From contig JAIRSZ010000065.1 in the NCBI GenBank assembly GCA_031255195.1, positions 1 to 43,374 on the forward strand: a DNA stretch of 43,374 nt. Direction: 5' to 3'. The position numbers were made by a program, and so were the translations under genes. The stretch comes from Prevotellaceae bacterium. GTDB taxonomy: Bacteria; Bacteroidota; Bacteroidia; Bacteroidales; UBA932. Below the pieces are notes generated by a model, which did no database searches, had not been told where the DNA came from, and saw only the letters and a program-made list of their open reading frames with translations. Below are positions 1-11,144 of the stretch, piece after piece; the stretch's first letter is position 1; the number at the start of each line of letters is the position of its first letter.

Positions 1-59
1 TCTCTTTCAGAGAGTGACGTTTTCGCGGCTACTACGCCGATTAATTCTGTTTTAGTCAT
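1..59 (-). CDS. HU/IHF-family DNA-binding protein, N-terminus only (cut by window edge)
   Basis: A reading frame begins with ATG at 59 on the minus strand and runs off the left edge. The 19 visible residues, MTKTELIGVVAAKTSLSER, match the usual N-terminus of HU-type histone-like proteins (M-x-K-x-E-L-I-x-x-[IV]-A-x-K-[TA]-x-L-S). Members bend and compact DNA as homo- or heterodimers. The ORF track misses it because it is truncated. It lies on the same strand as the lipoprotein gene that ends at 117, with a 57-bp gap. HU and IHF subtypes cannot be told apart from 19 residues. Confidence 0.7.
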   Translation of the reverse strand, partial: MTKTELIGVVAAKTSLSER

Positions 60-116
60 AAGTTTTTTGTTTTTTAGAAAATTGATATTTTGTTTATAAA
101 GTCCGATTTCTTCTAA

Positions 117-647
117 CTACCAGTCATACATGTCATTCCCATTACGGAGTCTGAACTTTCCGTCCGTTATTTTCCCGTCGTTTGTTTCGCAGGAAAATTT
201 GCCCTCCATAACCGTTTCGGTTAGTTTGGTAATCGTAAGTTCGCCGACCTTGGTCGGTTCACTGTCATAACCTTGATAGCTTTGATCAATGAATTCTTCT
301 TCCGAGAAGAGTTCGATTCGAATATTGGGCAGCACATCAATCGTACGGGTCACAATGTCGTAGCTTTTTCCCGCTTCCACTTGGCGGAGCACATCAATCC
401 GAATACCGATACTTTCTTTCTCCGCCACCAGCATGTACGATACCACCTCTCCCTCCACCTCATTCGTCGTATAATATGCGAGGACGCTGCTGGTGATCTT
501 GTGACTCTTACCATTATACTTAAATTGCATATAATAGTCCGACCCACCGCCGCCGTCGTCATCTTTCGCACAACCACCGACAAAGCACGACGCCGCCAGA
601 CCCAATACCATCATTAACCATAAAACTTTTACTCTTTTCATAATCAT
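117..647 (-). CDS. Small surface lipoprotein, unknown function
   Basis: 176 residues. The N-terminus has a basic start, a hydrophobic stretch and a Cys in FVGGC, which reads as a signal-peptidase-II lipobox. The residues after the Cys, AKDDDGGGG, form the acidic tail known in Bacteroidota as a lipoprotein export signal, so the mature protein is probably anchored on the outer face of the outer membrane. The rest is a strand-rich, acidic domain of about 145 residues with no motif I recognise. ATG at 647 (MIMKRV) and ATG at 641 (MKRV) are both possible starts. The gene is on the same strand as the caspase-fold lipoprotein unit upstream (131-bp gap) and may belong to the same surface-protein locus. 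Confidence 0.75.
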   Translation of the reverse strand: MIMKRVKVLWLMMVLGLAASCFVGGCAKDDDGGGGSDYYMQFKYNGKSHKITSSVLAYYTTNEVEGEVVSYMLVAEKESIGIRIDVLRQVEAGKSYDIVTRTIDVLPNIRIELFSEEEFIDQSYQGYDSEPTKVGELTITKLTETVMEGKFSCETNDGKITDGKFRLRNGNDMYDW

Positions 648-778
648 TTTTTTACATCTGTTTATTCTCTCTGATTTTTATATTTCATCTATTGTTTGTT
701 TTGTATTTATTCAACATTTACGGAATACCTGTTCCATTTACCTCAACAAAAATGACTCGCCGGTTTTCTACTGCCGTC

Positions 779-1456
779 TCAGAACGACCATCCCAAGCGG
801 ATCAGCGGACTGCAAGTCGTTTTAAATTCCGAATATTTCACCTTGTCTTTCGGCGGATCACTCTTTTCCTTATCGCCGTCGATGGTCGTTTCAGTGCTCG
901 AATGTTTGAGCGATTTCGAACGCAGTGAAATGTTTATTTCTGCCCCGACATACAGGGTTTTTGCGAAATAGTAATTGAAGCCGCTGAACACGCCCAGTCC
1001 GACGGTATTCATCAATCCGCCATCGTTCTTGATCACCAGCTTATAGTCTTCGGCTTCCATCGTTGCCCGGTTGGATTCTGTGGCCAGAATCAACTCTGCA
1101 CCGATGTAGGGAGAGAGTTTTTCCGCGCCGGAGAAATAGCGAATCAGTCCCGGAGTGAAACTAATTTCCGAGGCGCTTGTTTTTGCTTTCGCTTTTTCGT
1201 CGCCTTTCAGGCCGTTGTCCTCTGAAGCCGATGTGCTGTTAAAACCTAACCCTATCCGGAGACCGACCTTGTCGGAGGTCATATACACGGCTTTGAGTTG
1301 CCCTTCCTGAAGCTGGATGCTTCCTTCCTCTGCAAACGGAGCGATTCCTGCCTCGAGCAGAAAGGCGCCTTTTTCCGGTTTGATACTTCCTGTCTGCGCT
1401 GTGGCCATCAGGGCCGACAGCATAAAAATTCCTGCGAATAATACATTCTTTTTCAT
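779..1456 (-). CDS. Outer-membrane beta-barrel protein (PorT/OMP_b-brl type)
   Basis: 225 residues from ATG 1456. The ORF track starts at 1495, but the signal peptide MKKNVLFAGIFMLSALMATA begins at 1456, so that start is chosen. The mature part alternates short amphipathic strands (GLRIGLGFNS, LSPYIGAELILA, TLYVGAEINISL) and ends in IRLGWSF, with the terminal aromatic typical of outer-membrane barrels. Barrels of this size usually have eight strands; ligand and role are unknown. The caspase-fold lipoprotein gene ends 35 bp upstream on the same strand, and the longer ORF would even overlap its stop, so the two are very likely co-transcribed. Confidence 0.8.
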   Translation of the reverse strand: MKKNVLFAGIFMLSALMATAQTGSIKPEKGAFLLEAGIAPFAEEGSIQLQEGQLKAVYMTSDKVGLRIGLGFNSTSASEDNGLKGDEKAKAKTSASEISFTPGLIRYFSGAEKLSPYIGAELILATESNRATMEAEDYKLVIKNDGGLMNTVGLGVFSGFNYYFAKTLYVGAEINISLRSKSLKHSSTETTIDGDKEKSDPPKDKVKYSEFKTTCSPLIRLGWSF

Positions 1457-1491
1457 TGTTGTTATATTTAAATTTGATAAAAAAAATCCTT

Positions 1492-3627
1492 TCATTCTTT
1501 CCTGCGATTGACCGTCGAGGGCAAATGCCGTGTATCCTCACTCGTTGACCTTACACCCGAATTAACTCTCTCTGAGATGCCGTCGGAATCGTAAAACAGA
1601 CGGCCATTCCCGTTGTTAATCAACTCAGGATTCCCATTGTCATCAATCATAACCAGAGCAAAGTGCAAGTTACGGATCCCGGAAGGCGTCATGGTTCCGG
1701 AAAAGATTTCTGCTGATGTACAGTAGTATTTGCCTTCTTTTTCGTTAATCAGTTCGACAAAAACAGTGAAGTTATTACCTTCCCCTACAATAAATGCGCC
1801 GTTTCCCCATCCGAGAGCGTCTCCCTCAATTTGCGTAACCTTGATCGTCAGATTGGTATTGTTCTGTTCGGAAAAAGTGAGATACGCATCATTAAATAGT
1901 TCTCCAGGCGAATAACCGTCCTGGAAATTACTTTTTTTCAGAATGGCCGGCGCAACTTTATACGTTCCGGAAAGGGAAGGTGGATTGCCGCCGCCGTAGA
2001 TAGGCAGACCCAGGTCTCTCATTTCATCCTGTATTTCTTTCGGAACGATTTTGTTGATTTCTTCCGTGATACCCTGCTCATCCAGCGTAGTAAACTGTTT
2101 CACGTCTCCGTAGGCCGTAACGCCGTTCACATTCTTAGCAAAGGCGCGATAATAATAGGTTGTTTTGGGCGTCAGACCGACGTAGCTCAGTTTGAATGGC
2201 TCCGGATAATTTGTTCCCCCGTTATACGCCATTTCCGTTCGACGTCCATTTGTCACATCCGGTTTCGTAGATAAGTAAAATCCGGTTTCGGTAACAGCCC
2301 CTCCCCCATTGGAAGCGATTTCGCCGTTCAACGTGACGATGGTCCGTGACAGATCGCTGATGCCCGTGGTGTTCACCTGAAAAGGAATTTCAACCAGACG
2401 GAAATTTCCGGCGCTGGACGGCAGGTATTTTAAATAGGCTTTGGGATAAGGTTTTCCGTTTACTTCTTTTATAGTTTGAGTTTCGAAATCTACGCTCAAA
2501 TCATTGTAATCACTGACTACATTCGCCGGTCTTTTCGCAATCAAAATCATATTCGGATAGTATGTTCGCAGACTCCAGGGATAGTCGGCCAGATATTGCA
2601 TGGCTTCATTGATGGTATGTCCTTTCAGCAGTCTGCTATATAAACGGTATCCGGCTTCAGTGCCGGAATAAGTAGAATTGTACCATCCCAAATAGACGCT
2701 TGCACCGCGACTGATAAATGCTTCTGCTATGGATGTATCTTCTCCGTAATCATCGCATCCCAGAGTTTTACATGCACCGACATAAATACATGCACCCTCA
2801 AAAGACTTATCGGATGTATATTGGGTTGTTATAAATTTACTGTTTATAGCATAGACCTTGCTTGACATTTTTGTAATGGACCCATCCAGCATTTTCTTCC
2901 ACACAAACGTATTTATCATGAGGGTATTTTTCAGAGGAGCGGGAGTGTATTTATTGCTATTAAAAGTCTGTCCCGTACATATCCACGTATGATTACCGAA
3001 CATGCCGCCATGTGCAATATAATAAATGGCGTCATAGCCGCTGAGGGAATTGCCGAGGAATTCCAGACTTACTTGAGATCCTATGCGTATAGTAACATCA
3101 CAGTCCGCGAAAAGGGTGGACACGTCTTTGTTAAGCTGATTGAGTAATTCTTGTTTTTCAGGAATTTCGTTTATTTGCTGGTTTAGAATCAGTATGGACT
3201 TTTTGCTGCCGGATTGCCTTAACGAAGCGGACTGTAAGGTGGGTGCAACCATTTGCCGCAGTTCGTCCGAAAAGAGACTCGGATCCGAATCCGGGGGAAT
3301 AAACCATCCGACAACTTGTTCATCCTTAAATTCGATAAACAGTCCGTCGGACGTAACTTCCACACTTTCTACTTCCTTTACTTTCCTGTATTCCGCTGCC
3401 ATTATCTCAAATCCTCCGATAGGGTCATCGCTTAGCAGGATTGAATCGGCCGTCAACTTGATTTTCTGATAGGCTTTTTCAATTTTTTCATTGGAACTTC
3501 CGTTCTCTTCATCCTTGTCAAAAATTCCGTCAATAAGATCACATCCGAAGAGGCACATACAGCCTGCAATCGCGGTCAAGAGGATGCGGGTAAACCTACT
3601 CATTCTTTCAAACATCTTACTTTTCAT
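1492..3627 (-). CDS. Caspase-fold (clan CD-like) lipoprotein with FN3-like domain
   Basis: 711 residues. Residues 1-29 are a lipoprotein signal ending in CLFGC, followed by an acid-rich tail (DKDEE) that suggests surface exposure. Around residues 140-350 a Rossmann-like domain carries DAIYYIAHGG and, about 75 residues later, ACIYVGACKT. This His-Gly/Cys pairing is that of clan CD cysteine peptidases and their relatives (caspases, gingipains, CHAT domains). Residues ~395-515 form an FN3-like module (VTLNGEIASNGGGAVTETGF, then TTYYYRAFAKNVNG). The last ~180 residues are strand-rich and unassigned. It sits upstream of a barrel gene on the same strand and downstream of a long GT repeat. Peptidase activity is inferred from the motif alone; CHAT-like domains are not all active. 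ATG 3612 is an alternative start. Confidence 0.75.
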   Translation of the reverse strand: MKSKMFERMSRFTRILLTAIAGCMCLFGCDLIDGIFDKDEENGSSNEKIEKAYQKIKLTADSILLSDDPIGGFEIMAAEYRKVKEVESVEVTSDGLFIEFKDEQVVGWFIPPDSDPSLFSDELRQMVAPTLQSASLRQSGSKKSILILNQQINEIPEKQELLNQLNKDVSTLFADCDVTIRIGSQVSLEFLGNSLSGYDAIYYIAHGGMFGNHTWICTGQTFNSNKYTPAPLKNTLMINTFVWKKMLDGSITKMSSKVYAINSKFITTQYTSDKSFEGACIYVGACKTLGCDDYGEDTSIAEAFISRGASVYLGWYNSTYSGTEAGYRLYSRLLKGHTINEAMQYLADYPWSLRTYYPNMILIAKRPANVVSDYNDLSVDFETQTIKEVNGKPYPKAYLKYLPSSAGNFRLVEIPFQVNTTGISDLSRTIVTLNGEIASNGGGAVTETGFYLSTKPDVTNGRRTEMAYNGGTNYPEPFKLSYVGLTPKTTYYYRAFAKNVNGVTAYGDVKQFTTLDEQGITEEINKIVPKEIQDEMRDLGLPIYGGGNPPSLSGTYKVAPAILKKSNFQDGYSPGELFNDAYLTFSEQNNTNLTIKVTQIEGDALGWGNGAFIVGEGNNFTVFVELINEKEGKYYCTSAEIFSGTMTPSGIRNLHFALVMIDDNGNPELINNGNGRLFYDSDGISERVNSGVRSTSEDTRHLPSTVNRRKE

Positions 3628-3816
3628 TTTTTTCTATTTATTGATTATTAAGTATTTATTTATCCTAATCCGTTGTTGTCGACACAGTTGAAGACCCCAC
3701 AGGAGAACTTCCTGCAGACGTCGTTGAACCGGTTTGTATTTTGGAAATACGATCAGATGCAGATATATCGAACGTGGATACGCACAATATAAATGGTTAA
3801 TAAAATATAGAGGACG

Positions 3817-3832
3817 ACACGCGCGCGCGTAC
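3817..3832. repeat. Alternating purine-pyrimidine CG tract (possible Z-DNA)
   Basis: ACACGCGCGCGCGTAC is 16 bp of strict purine-pyrimidine alternation centred on CG steps, the class of sequence most prone to left-handed Z-DNA. It lies 40 bp from the much longer GT tract, separated by AT-rich DNA. Confidence 0.75.
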
Positions 3833-3856
3833 CTAATATATACACATATTATATAT

Positions 3857-3944
<88 letters not shown>

Positions 3945-4096
3945 AATAGTATAGGGGCAAAAATATATTTTGTCCCTACGTATGCATCATAAAAATTTTG
4001 GTTTGTCTGATTTATTTTATTTAAGCAGCTCATGGTACAGCGTAAAATGATGAGGTGCAAAGGTATGTATTTTTCCAATACCATGTTGCCCAATTA

Positions 4097-4231
4097 ATGT
4101 TAAAGTACACGAAACACAAAATATTCAAGACTTCAATGATTTCCTCAACAACACTTGGGCTTTTGAGCCTCTGCCTGTACATTGCCGCCAACAGCTACGG
4201 GCTGGCGTTCCTCCGCTGCACTACGGAATGA
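4097..4231 (+). CDS. Short ORF with signal-peptide-like N-terminus (possible gene remnant)
   Basis: 44 codons, ATG 4097 to TGA 4229-4231, too short for the ORF track. It reads as a basic start (MLKYTKHKIFKTS), a hydrophobic core (TTLGLLSLCLYIAA) and a possible cleavage site (ANSYG), then stops after about 10 more residues. This is the layout of a secreted protein that has lost its body. It lies between the microsatellite and the TPR gene, where composition changes sharply. It may be the 5' end of a broken gene, or chance. Confidence 0.3.
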   Translation: MLKYTKHKIFKTSMISSTTLGLLSLCLYIAANSYGLAFLRCTTE

Positions 4232-4327
4232 TGGTGCGGGTGGGAGAGGACGCGACGGGAGGGAGGAAACACGATAGAGAGGCGCGGGAATCAGGAAAAG
4301 AGAAAAAGTACGTAAAAGCGAGGAATC

Positions 4328-6085
4328 CTACTTGTTGCCTGCCTTTTTGTAGAGGCGGCAGAGGGTTTTTACTTCGGCAGATTTTTTTGCCTTGGGGCAT
4401 AGCTTGAAAAAGAACTCCAAGCTGTAGCGAGCGTTAATGTTCAACGCCCGCTCTAAGCAGGTGAGGCACTTCTCCATGTCTTGCAGCGAAAAGTGGAGCG
4501 CCGCCATGTAGCAGTGGGGCTGGGCTATGGGAGCGCCTGCGCAGCGTTTTTCGGCCAGCTTTAGCAGGGGCGTTGTGCCGGGCGTGTCCTCCACAACCAG
4601 CTCGTAGAGCATCTCAATGGCGCCCGGGCAGTGCTCTCTGCCCGCCAGCGCGCGCTTGAGGGAGCGCAGCATTTCCTTTGGCTCGCCCCTCCGACGCTGT
4701 AGCGTTGCCAGCAGGTACCAGGCGTCCGAGCACCGGTCGTCCAGCGCCACGGCGCGCTGCGCGTAGCGGTAGGCGTCCTCCGGCCTGTTTCCGCTGTCGA
4801 GCAGCATCGACATTCTGAGGTACAGGTGCGGCTGGTCGGGGTTGGCGTTGATGGCGGCGGCGTAAACGCGGTAGGCCACGTCCAGCTCGCCCCGGCTTTC
4901 GTACAACATTCCCACCTCGCACGCTAAGAGGAGGTTGTGCTTGTCTGCCTTCAGCAGCTTTTCGTACATTTCCAGCTCCTTTTCGGGCAACCCCATGGCC
5001 AAGTAGATGGAGGCTTTTACCTCGCAAACGTCGGCGCTCAGGTCTTCGTCAATGAGGGCGGAGGTGTCGCAGGCCATGAGCGCCTCCTCGAACAGCTCCA
5101 TGTAGCAGCATACGCGGGCAAGGCTCAGCCACAGGTGGGGGTTGCCGGGGTTTTCCTCCACCATCGTCCGGCAGAGCAGCAGGGCGGTATCGTAGTCCAG
5201 CGTTGCCTCGTAGTGCTCCATGAGCATGTCGAACAGCTCCATGTCGTAGGGGCAGACGTTTACGCCTTTGAGCAGCAGCTCTCCGGCCTCCTCAATCTTT
5301 CCTGTTTCGTTCAGGAGCTCTGCCTTTCCGCAGTAGGCCTGCGGCATTTTTTCGTCCAGCAGCAGGGCGTAGTCGTAGGCCTGCATAGCCTCGTCAACGC
5401 CTTCCAGCACGTCGGCCAAGTTGCACCACATTTGCGGGTCAAACGGGTTTTTCTCAACGCATTTTTTGTAGCAGGCAGCTGCGCTCTCCAGGTCGTCCAG
5501 CTCCACGTAGGCGTTGGCCAGGCAGTCCAGCAGCACGGGCGAGCGTTCCACCTTGTCCCTAAAGTTTTTCAGATTTCGTATGGCCTCCTCGCACCTGTCC
5601 TGCTCCAGCAGGCCGTTGGTAACGATGGTGAGCACCTGCTCCACGTCGAAGAGGTCGATGGCCTCGCTGTTCAGCAGGTCGTGCTGCACCGCCAGCCCCT
5701 CCCTGACTTTCCCCGTCAAAATCAGGGCGTATGCCTTGGAGAGCTTTAGCCTGAACGGGTCGAGGTCTATCACGTGCTCCGACTGCTCGAGCTGAAAGAT
5801 GATGCTCAGCGCCTTGCGGGGCTTGTTGGTGAAGGCAAAGAGGGAGGCTTTTATCAGGCGAATGGAGGGCGAGAACGGGTGCACTTTTTCGGCAAAGGCA
5901 ATGGCTTGCATGGCCTTTTTCAGCTCAAAGCGGTCGCTGTAGTAGTCAATGATGTCTTCAAACTCGGACACGTCAAAGTAGCTGGCGCGGCCTTGCGCCA
6001 GCATTTCCTCGTAGCGGCCAATCAACGATTCTTCCTCGCTATCTAAGAAGCCAAACTCTTCTCCGAAATCTTTTTTATTGTTCAC
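4328..6085 (-). CDS. Tetratricopeptide-repeat protein
   Basis: 585 residues with a GTG start at 6085. No signal peptide is seen, so it is probably cytoplasmic. From about residue 50 to the end it is built of degenerate 34-residue helical repeats with the TPR pattern (LANAYVELDDLESAAACYKK, AYRVYAAAINANPDQPHLYL, CLTCLERALNINARYSLEFF). TPR solenoids are protein-binding scaffolds; the partner is unknown. The N-terminus is strongly acidic. It is the last gene of ligA - DUF6913-like - dapA - TPR, starting one base after the dapA stop, so translation is probably coupled. Large TPR proteins of this type occur near dapA in other Bacteroidales. Confidence 0.85.
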   Translation of the reverse strand: MNNKKDFGEEFGFLDSEEESLIGRYEEMLAQGRASYFDVSEFEDIIDYYSDRFELKKAMQAIAFAEKVHPFSPSIRLIKASLFAFTNKPRKALSIIFQLEQSEHVIDLDPFRLKLSKAYALILTGKVREGLAVQHDLLNSEAIDLFDVEQVLTIVTNGLLEQDRCEEAIRNLKNFRDKVERSPVLLDCLANAYVELDDLESAAACYKKCVEKNPFDPQMWCNLADVLEGVDEAMQAYDYALLLDEKMPQAYCGKAELLNETGKIEEAGELLLKGVNVCPYDMELFDMLMEHYEATLDYDTALLLCRTMVEENPGNPHLWLSLARVCCYMELFEEALMACDTSALIDEDLSADVCEVKASIYLAMGLPEKELEMYEKLLKADKHNLLLACEVGMLYESRGELDVAYRVYAAAINANPDQPHLYLRMSMLLDSGNRPEDAYRYAQRAVALDDRCSDAWYLLATLQRRRGEPKEMLRSLKRALAGREHCPGAIEMLYELVVEDTPGTTPLLKLAEKRCAGAPIAQPHCYMAALHFSLQDMEKCLTCLERALNINARYSLEFFFKLCPKAKKSAEVKTLCRLYKKAGNK

Positions 6086-6086
6086 C

Positions 6087-6986
6087 TTACTGTAAATTTT
6101 CGTTTTTCAGCTCGTCCATTTTCTGCGCTATTGAGGCCACGAGGTTTTCCGTTGCCGGAATTAGCGGCAGGCGCAGCACGTTGGCGGCGATGCCCAGCAG
6201 CGAGAGCGCCGCCTTAACGCCGGTGGGGTTTCCTTCGGCAAAGAGCGCCTCCACCATCGGCGTCATTGCCATGTGGATTTTTGCGGCCTCGTCGTACTTT
6301 TGCGCGCCCGCCAGGTTCACCATGCCGGCAACCTGCTTGGGAAAGGCGTTGGCTGCGACAGAAATCACGCCGTTTGCTCCCACGGCCATGAGCGGGAGGG
6401 TGAGCGCGTCGTCGCCCGATAGCACCACAAAGTTCTGCGGGCGGTCGCGCAGGATGCGGCTTATCTGCGACAGGTTGCCCGACGCTTCTTTGATACCCAT
6501 AATATTTTTCACCTCGTGCGCCAGCCGCAGGGTGGTTTCGGCGGAGATGTTTACCCCCGTGCGTCCGGGCACGTTGTAGAGCAGCACGGGCGCCGGCGAC
6601 GCTGCCGCAACGGCCTTGTAGTGCTCGTACAGCCCCTGCTGCGAGGGCTTGTTGTAGTAGGGCGCAACGGAGAGCAGCGCGTCAACCCCGCCAAAGTCTG
6701 TCCGTCGTATTTTTTCCACAACATTTGCCGTGTTGTTGCCTCCAAGACCAAGCGCTATGGGCAAATTTTTTGCGTTGCTCGACTTGATGCACGTCAACAC
6801 CTCCTTCCTTTCGCCGTCGGACAATGTTGGCGTTTCGGCGGTAGTGCCGAGGGCTACCAGAAAGTTCACCCCGTTGTCTGCCACAAAGTTTACCAGCTTG
6901 GTAAGAGCTGCGTAGTCCACGCGCCGTCCTTTTGCGTCGAACGGGGTTACCAGAGCCACACCTGTACCTGTTATTTTGCTTGCCAT
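6087..6986 (-). CDS. dapA: 4-hydroxy-tetrahydrodipicolinate synthase DapA
   Basis: 299 residues, the family's usual length. It condenses pyruvate with L-aspartate 4-semialdehyde in the first committed step to lysine and meso-diaminopimelate for peptidoglycan. The (beta/alpha)8-barrel landmarks are in order: TGVALVTPF near the start, the TTAETPT threonine motif, YNVPGRTG with the proton-relay Tyr and substrate-binding Arg, and GIKEASGN with the Schiff-base Lys. It is cytoplasmic and normally a homotetramer. It sits in a tight operon, 18 bp after the DUF6913-like gene and 1 bp before the TPR gene. No feature suggests loss of activity. Confidence 0.95.
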   Translation of the reverse strand: MASKITGTGVALVTPFDAKGRRVDYAALTKLVNFVADNGVNFLVALGTTAETPTLSDGERKEVLTCIKSSNAKNLPIALGLGGNNTANVVEKIRRTDFGGVDALLSVAPYYNKPSQQGLYEHYKAVAAASPAPVLLYNVPGRTGVNISAETTLRLAHEVKNIMGIKEASGNLSQISRILRDRPQNFVVLSGDDALTLPLMAVGANGVISVAANAFPKQVAGMVNLAGAQKYDEAAKIHMAMTPMVEALFAEGNPTGVKAALSLLGIAANVLRLPLIPATENLVASIAQKMDELKNENLQ

Positions 6987-7004
6987 ACGTTACTGCTGCT
7001 TTTT

Positions 7005-9591
<2,587 letters not shown>

Positions 9592-9607
9592 TCATCTAAA
9601 TTCCTGC

Positions 9608-9638
9608 CAAAATTACATGAAAAACATTCGTTTTCCAA
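9608..9638 (-). promoter_or_regulatory. Primary-sigma promoter of ligA
   Basis: On the minus strand TTG (9636-9638), 20-bp spacer, TAATTTTG (9608-9615). This matches the Bacteroidota -33/-7 consensus TTG-N19-21-TAnnTTTG and places the transcription start about 15 bp before the ligA ATG. Confidence 0.75.
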
Positions 9639-9742
9639 GCGCGCATTGATAAAAAAATATCTTACTTTGCAACCAAAGCGACCTCCGGTTGCGTCTAATG
9701 GTAAATCAATCTTTTTTATTCACCATTAATACAAAAAAATTT

Positions 9743-10150
9743 ATGGGAAATGTATTTGGAGGTATACTTGCAATCCTGGGAGTATTTTTTTGCGTTCCCG
9801 CAGCAGTTGTGCTCATTTTCTGGTTTTTGTTCAAATCCATCCGCCGGCGGAATGAGCTGAAAGCCGAAATTTTCAGCAAAGCTATCGAAAAAGGCGTGGA
9901 GCTGCCGGCAAATTTTTTCAGCTCCGTCCCCAAGGTAAAGGCAGGGGTACACGCATGGCTTATCTGCGGCATTATCTTTATTGCCTTGGGGGTGGGTACT
10001 AGCCTGATATTTATCTTGCTCGCCTTCTGGAAGGTAAGAATTGTTACCTCCTTTGTCCTTGGGGTAATTCCGCTCGTGCTGGGGCTTGGCTTCCTACTCA
10101 TTCACCGCTTCACCAACAGAAATCGTCAGGAGCAGAGTGAGCAGAAGTGA
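9743..10150 (+). CDS. DUF6249-like inner-membrane protein
   Basis: 135 residues from ATG 9743 (MGNVFGG); the ORF track begins further upstream, but the first hydrophobic helix begins here. The N-terminal helix ILGVFFCVPAAVVLIFWFLF is followed by a cytoplasmic segment containing EIFSKAIEKGVELPANFF, then two more membrane helices. The 'EKG-x-E' segment after one helix is typical of small Bacteroidota membrane proteins I recall as DUF6249. These are usually encoded with an ECF sigma factor, as here: the next gene overlaps its stop. It may act in sensing or regulating the sigma factor, but this is inference. A TTACTTTG box at 9662 is a weak promoter candidate. Confidence 0.7.
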   Translation: MGNVFGGILAILGVFFCVPAAVVLIFWFLFKSIRRRNELKAEIFSKAIEKGVELPANFFSSVPKVKAGVHAWLICGIIFIALGVGTSLIFILLAFWKVRIVTSFVLGVIPLVLGLGFLLIHRFTNRNRQEQSEQK

Positions 10151-10670
10151 GGAATTTGCGCTGGTATCGCGCGCAGCGCTGCTGGGCGACATGGAGGCTT
10201 TCGGCGTGCTGGTCGAGGCCTACCGGTCGCCCGTGCTGCGCTTCCTGCACAACCTGTGCGGCGACGGGGAGCTGAGCAAAGACCTTGCCCAGGAAGCTTT
10301 CCTCAAGGCTTGGCTCAACATCCGGTCGTTTCGCGCTGCCGCAAAGTTCTCCACGTGGCTATTCCGCATTGCCTACAACGTTTTTTACGACAACGCGCGG
10401 GCGCAAAAGATCTGCGTTAACCTCGACAGCGCAGCCCTCCGGCTGGAGGCCGCCGCGCCAAACATCGACCGCAGCGTGGACTTTGCCCGCTCCCTGTCGA
10501 TACTCAAGAGCGACGAGCGGTCGGCTATGCTGCTCTTCTACATGGAAGACTTTAGCGTGCAGAAGATTGCGCAGGTGATGGGGCGACCGCCGGGCACTGT
10601 GAAATCGCTGCTCTTTAGGGGAAAAGAAAAATTATCGGTTTACTTAAAAGATTCGGGATATGACATATAA
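10137..10670 (+). CDS. ECF-type RNA polymerase sigma factor
   Basis: 177 residues if translation starts at GTG 10137, which overlaps the end of the upstream gene by 14 bp; this suits translational coupling better than the far-upstream start in the ORF track. Region 2 is clear (DLAQEAFLKAWLNIRSF, then FSTWLFRIAYNVFYDNAR, -10 recognition). Region 4 ends the protein (MLLFYMEDFSVQKIAQVMGR, then PGTVKSLLFRGKEKL, a helix-turn-helix for -35 recognition). Regions 1 and 3 are absent, as in ECF sigma factors. It is sandwiched between two small membrane proteins, one of which may be its anti-sigma partner. Confidence 0.9.
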   Translation: MSRSEEFALVSRAALLGDMEAFGVLVEAYRSPVLRFLHNLCGDGELSKDLAQEAFLKAWLNIRSFRAAAKFSTWLFRIAYNVFYDNARAQKICVNLDSAALRLEAAAPNIDRSVDFARSLSILKSDERSAMLLFYMEDFSVQKIAQVMGRPPGTVKSLLFRGKEKLSVYLKDSGYDI

Positions 10671-11106
10671 CGGCATAAGCGCGCCCAACGCGGGCAGGTG
10701 GTTCAAAGACCACCGGCAGGAGCTTGCCGACGACGGCTTTACCCAAAAGCTCATGAGGCGGCTTCCGCCCAAGCCGTCGCTGCTGCCGCAGGCTGCTGCT
10801 GCTTTGGGCATGGTGGGGATGGGCGTTGCGGTTTTTTTGGCCTTAGCCGCTACGGACGCCGGCGCAGTTGTTGGCAGCGTCCGAAATTTTGTTGCCGCCG
10901 CGAGCAATTCCGTCATTTTCCTTTCGTCAACGCTGGTTGCCACCCTCGACGGCTTTTTTCACGCCGTTGCCGCCGCTCCCGTTGCCGCCGCCACCGCTGC
11001 TTCCCTGTCGCCGCAGCTCGCGGTGGTTGCCGTTGCTACCCTGGTGGAGATTGCAGCTTCGGCGCTCGCCATCTTCATTTTCCACGAAAGCGCAGAGGCT
11101 GCGTGA
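10660..11106 (+). CDS. DUF5056-like membrane protein, possible anti-sigma partner
   Basis: 148 residues. A soluble N-terminal ~40 residues (FKDHRQELADDGFTQKLMRR then LPP) precedes Ala/Val-rich membrane helices at about 45-65, 85-100 and 120-142. The 'D-x-G-F-x-x-[KR]-[LV]-M-R-R-L-P' motif is what I know from the Bacteroides DUF5056 family, which follows ECF sigma genes. The ATG overlaps the sigma-factor stop (11-bp overlap), so the two are coupled. A short cytoplasmic head on a membrane anchor downstream of an ECF sigma gene suggests, but does not prove, anti-sigma function. The Ala-rich C-terminal half is of low complexity. Confidence 0.7.
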   Translation: MTYNGISAPNAGRWFKDHRQELADDGFTQKLMRRLPPKPSLLPQAAAALGMVGMGVAVFLALAATDAGAVVGSVRNFVAAASNSVIFLSSTLVATLDGFFHAVAAAPVAAATAASLSPQLAVVAVATLVEIAASALAIFIFHESAEAA

Positions 11107-11144
11107 CGAGGCGGGCAGGCGGCCTTCCTTCATTTTTGTTCTTC

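Noticed and set aside
3672-3800. Two open frames in the leader of the caspase-fold gene (VVVDTVEDPTGEL on plus; NRFNDVCRKFSCGVF on minus)
   Set aside because: Both lack a start codon and are about 30-45 codons; treated as chance unless a homologue is found.
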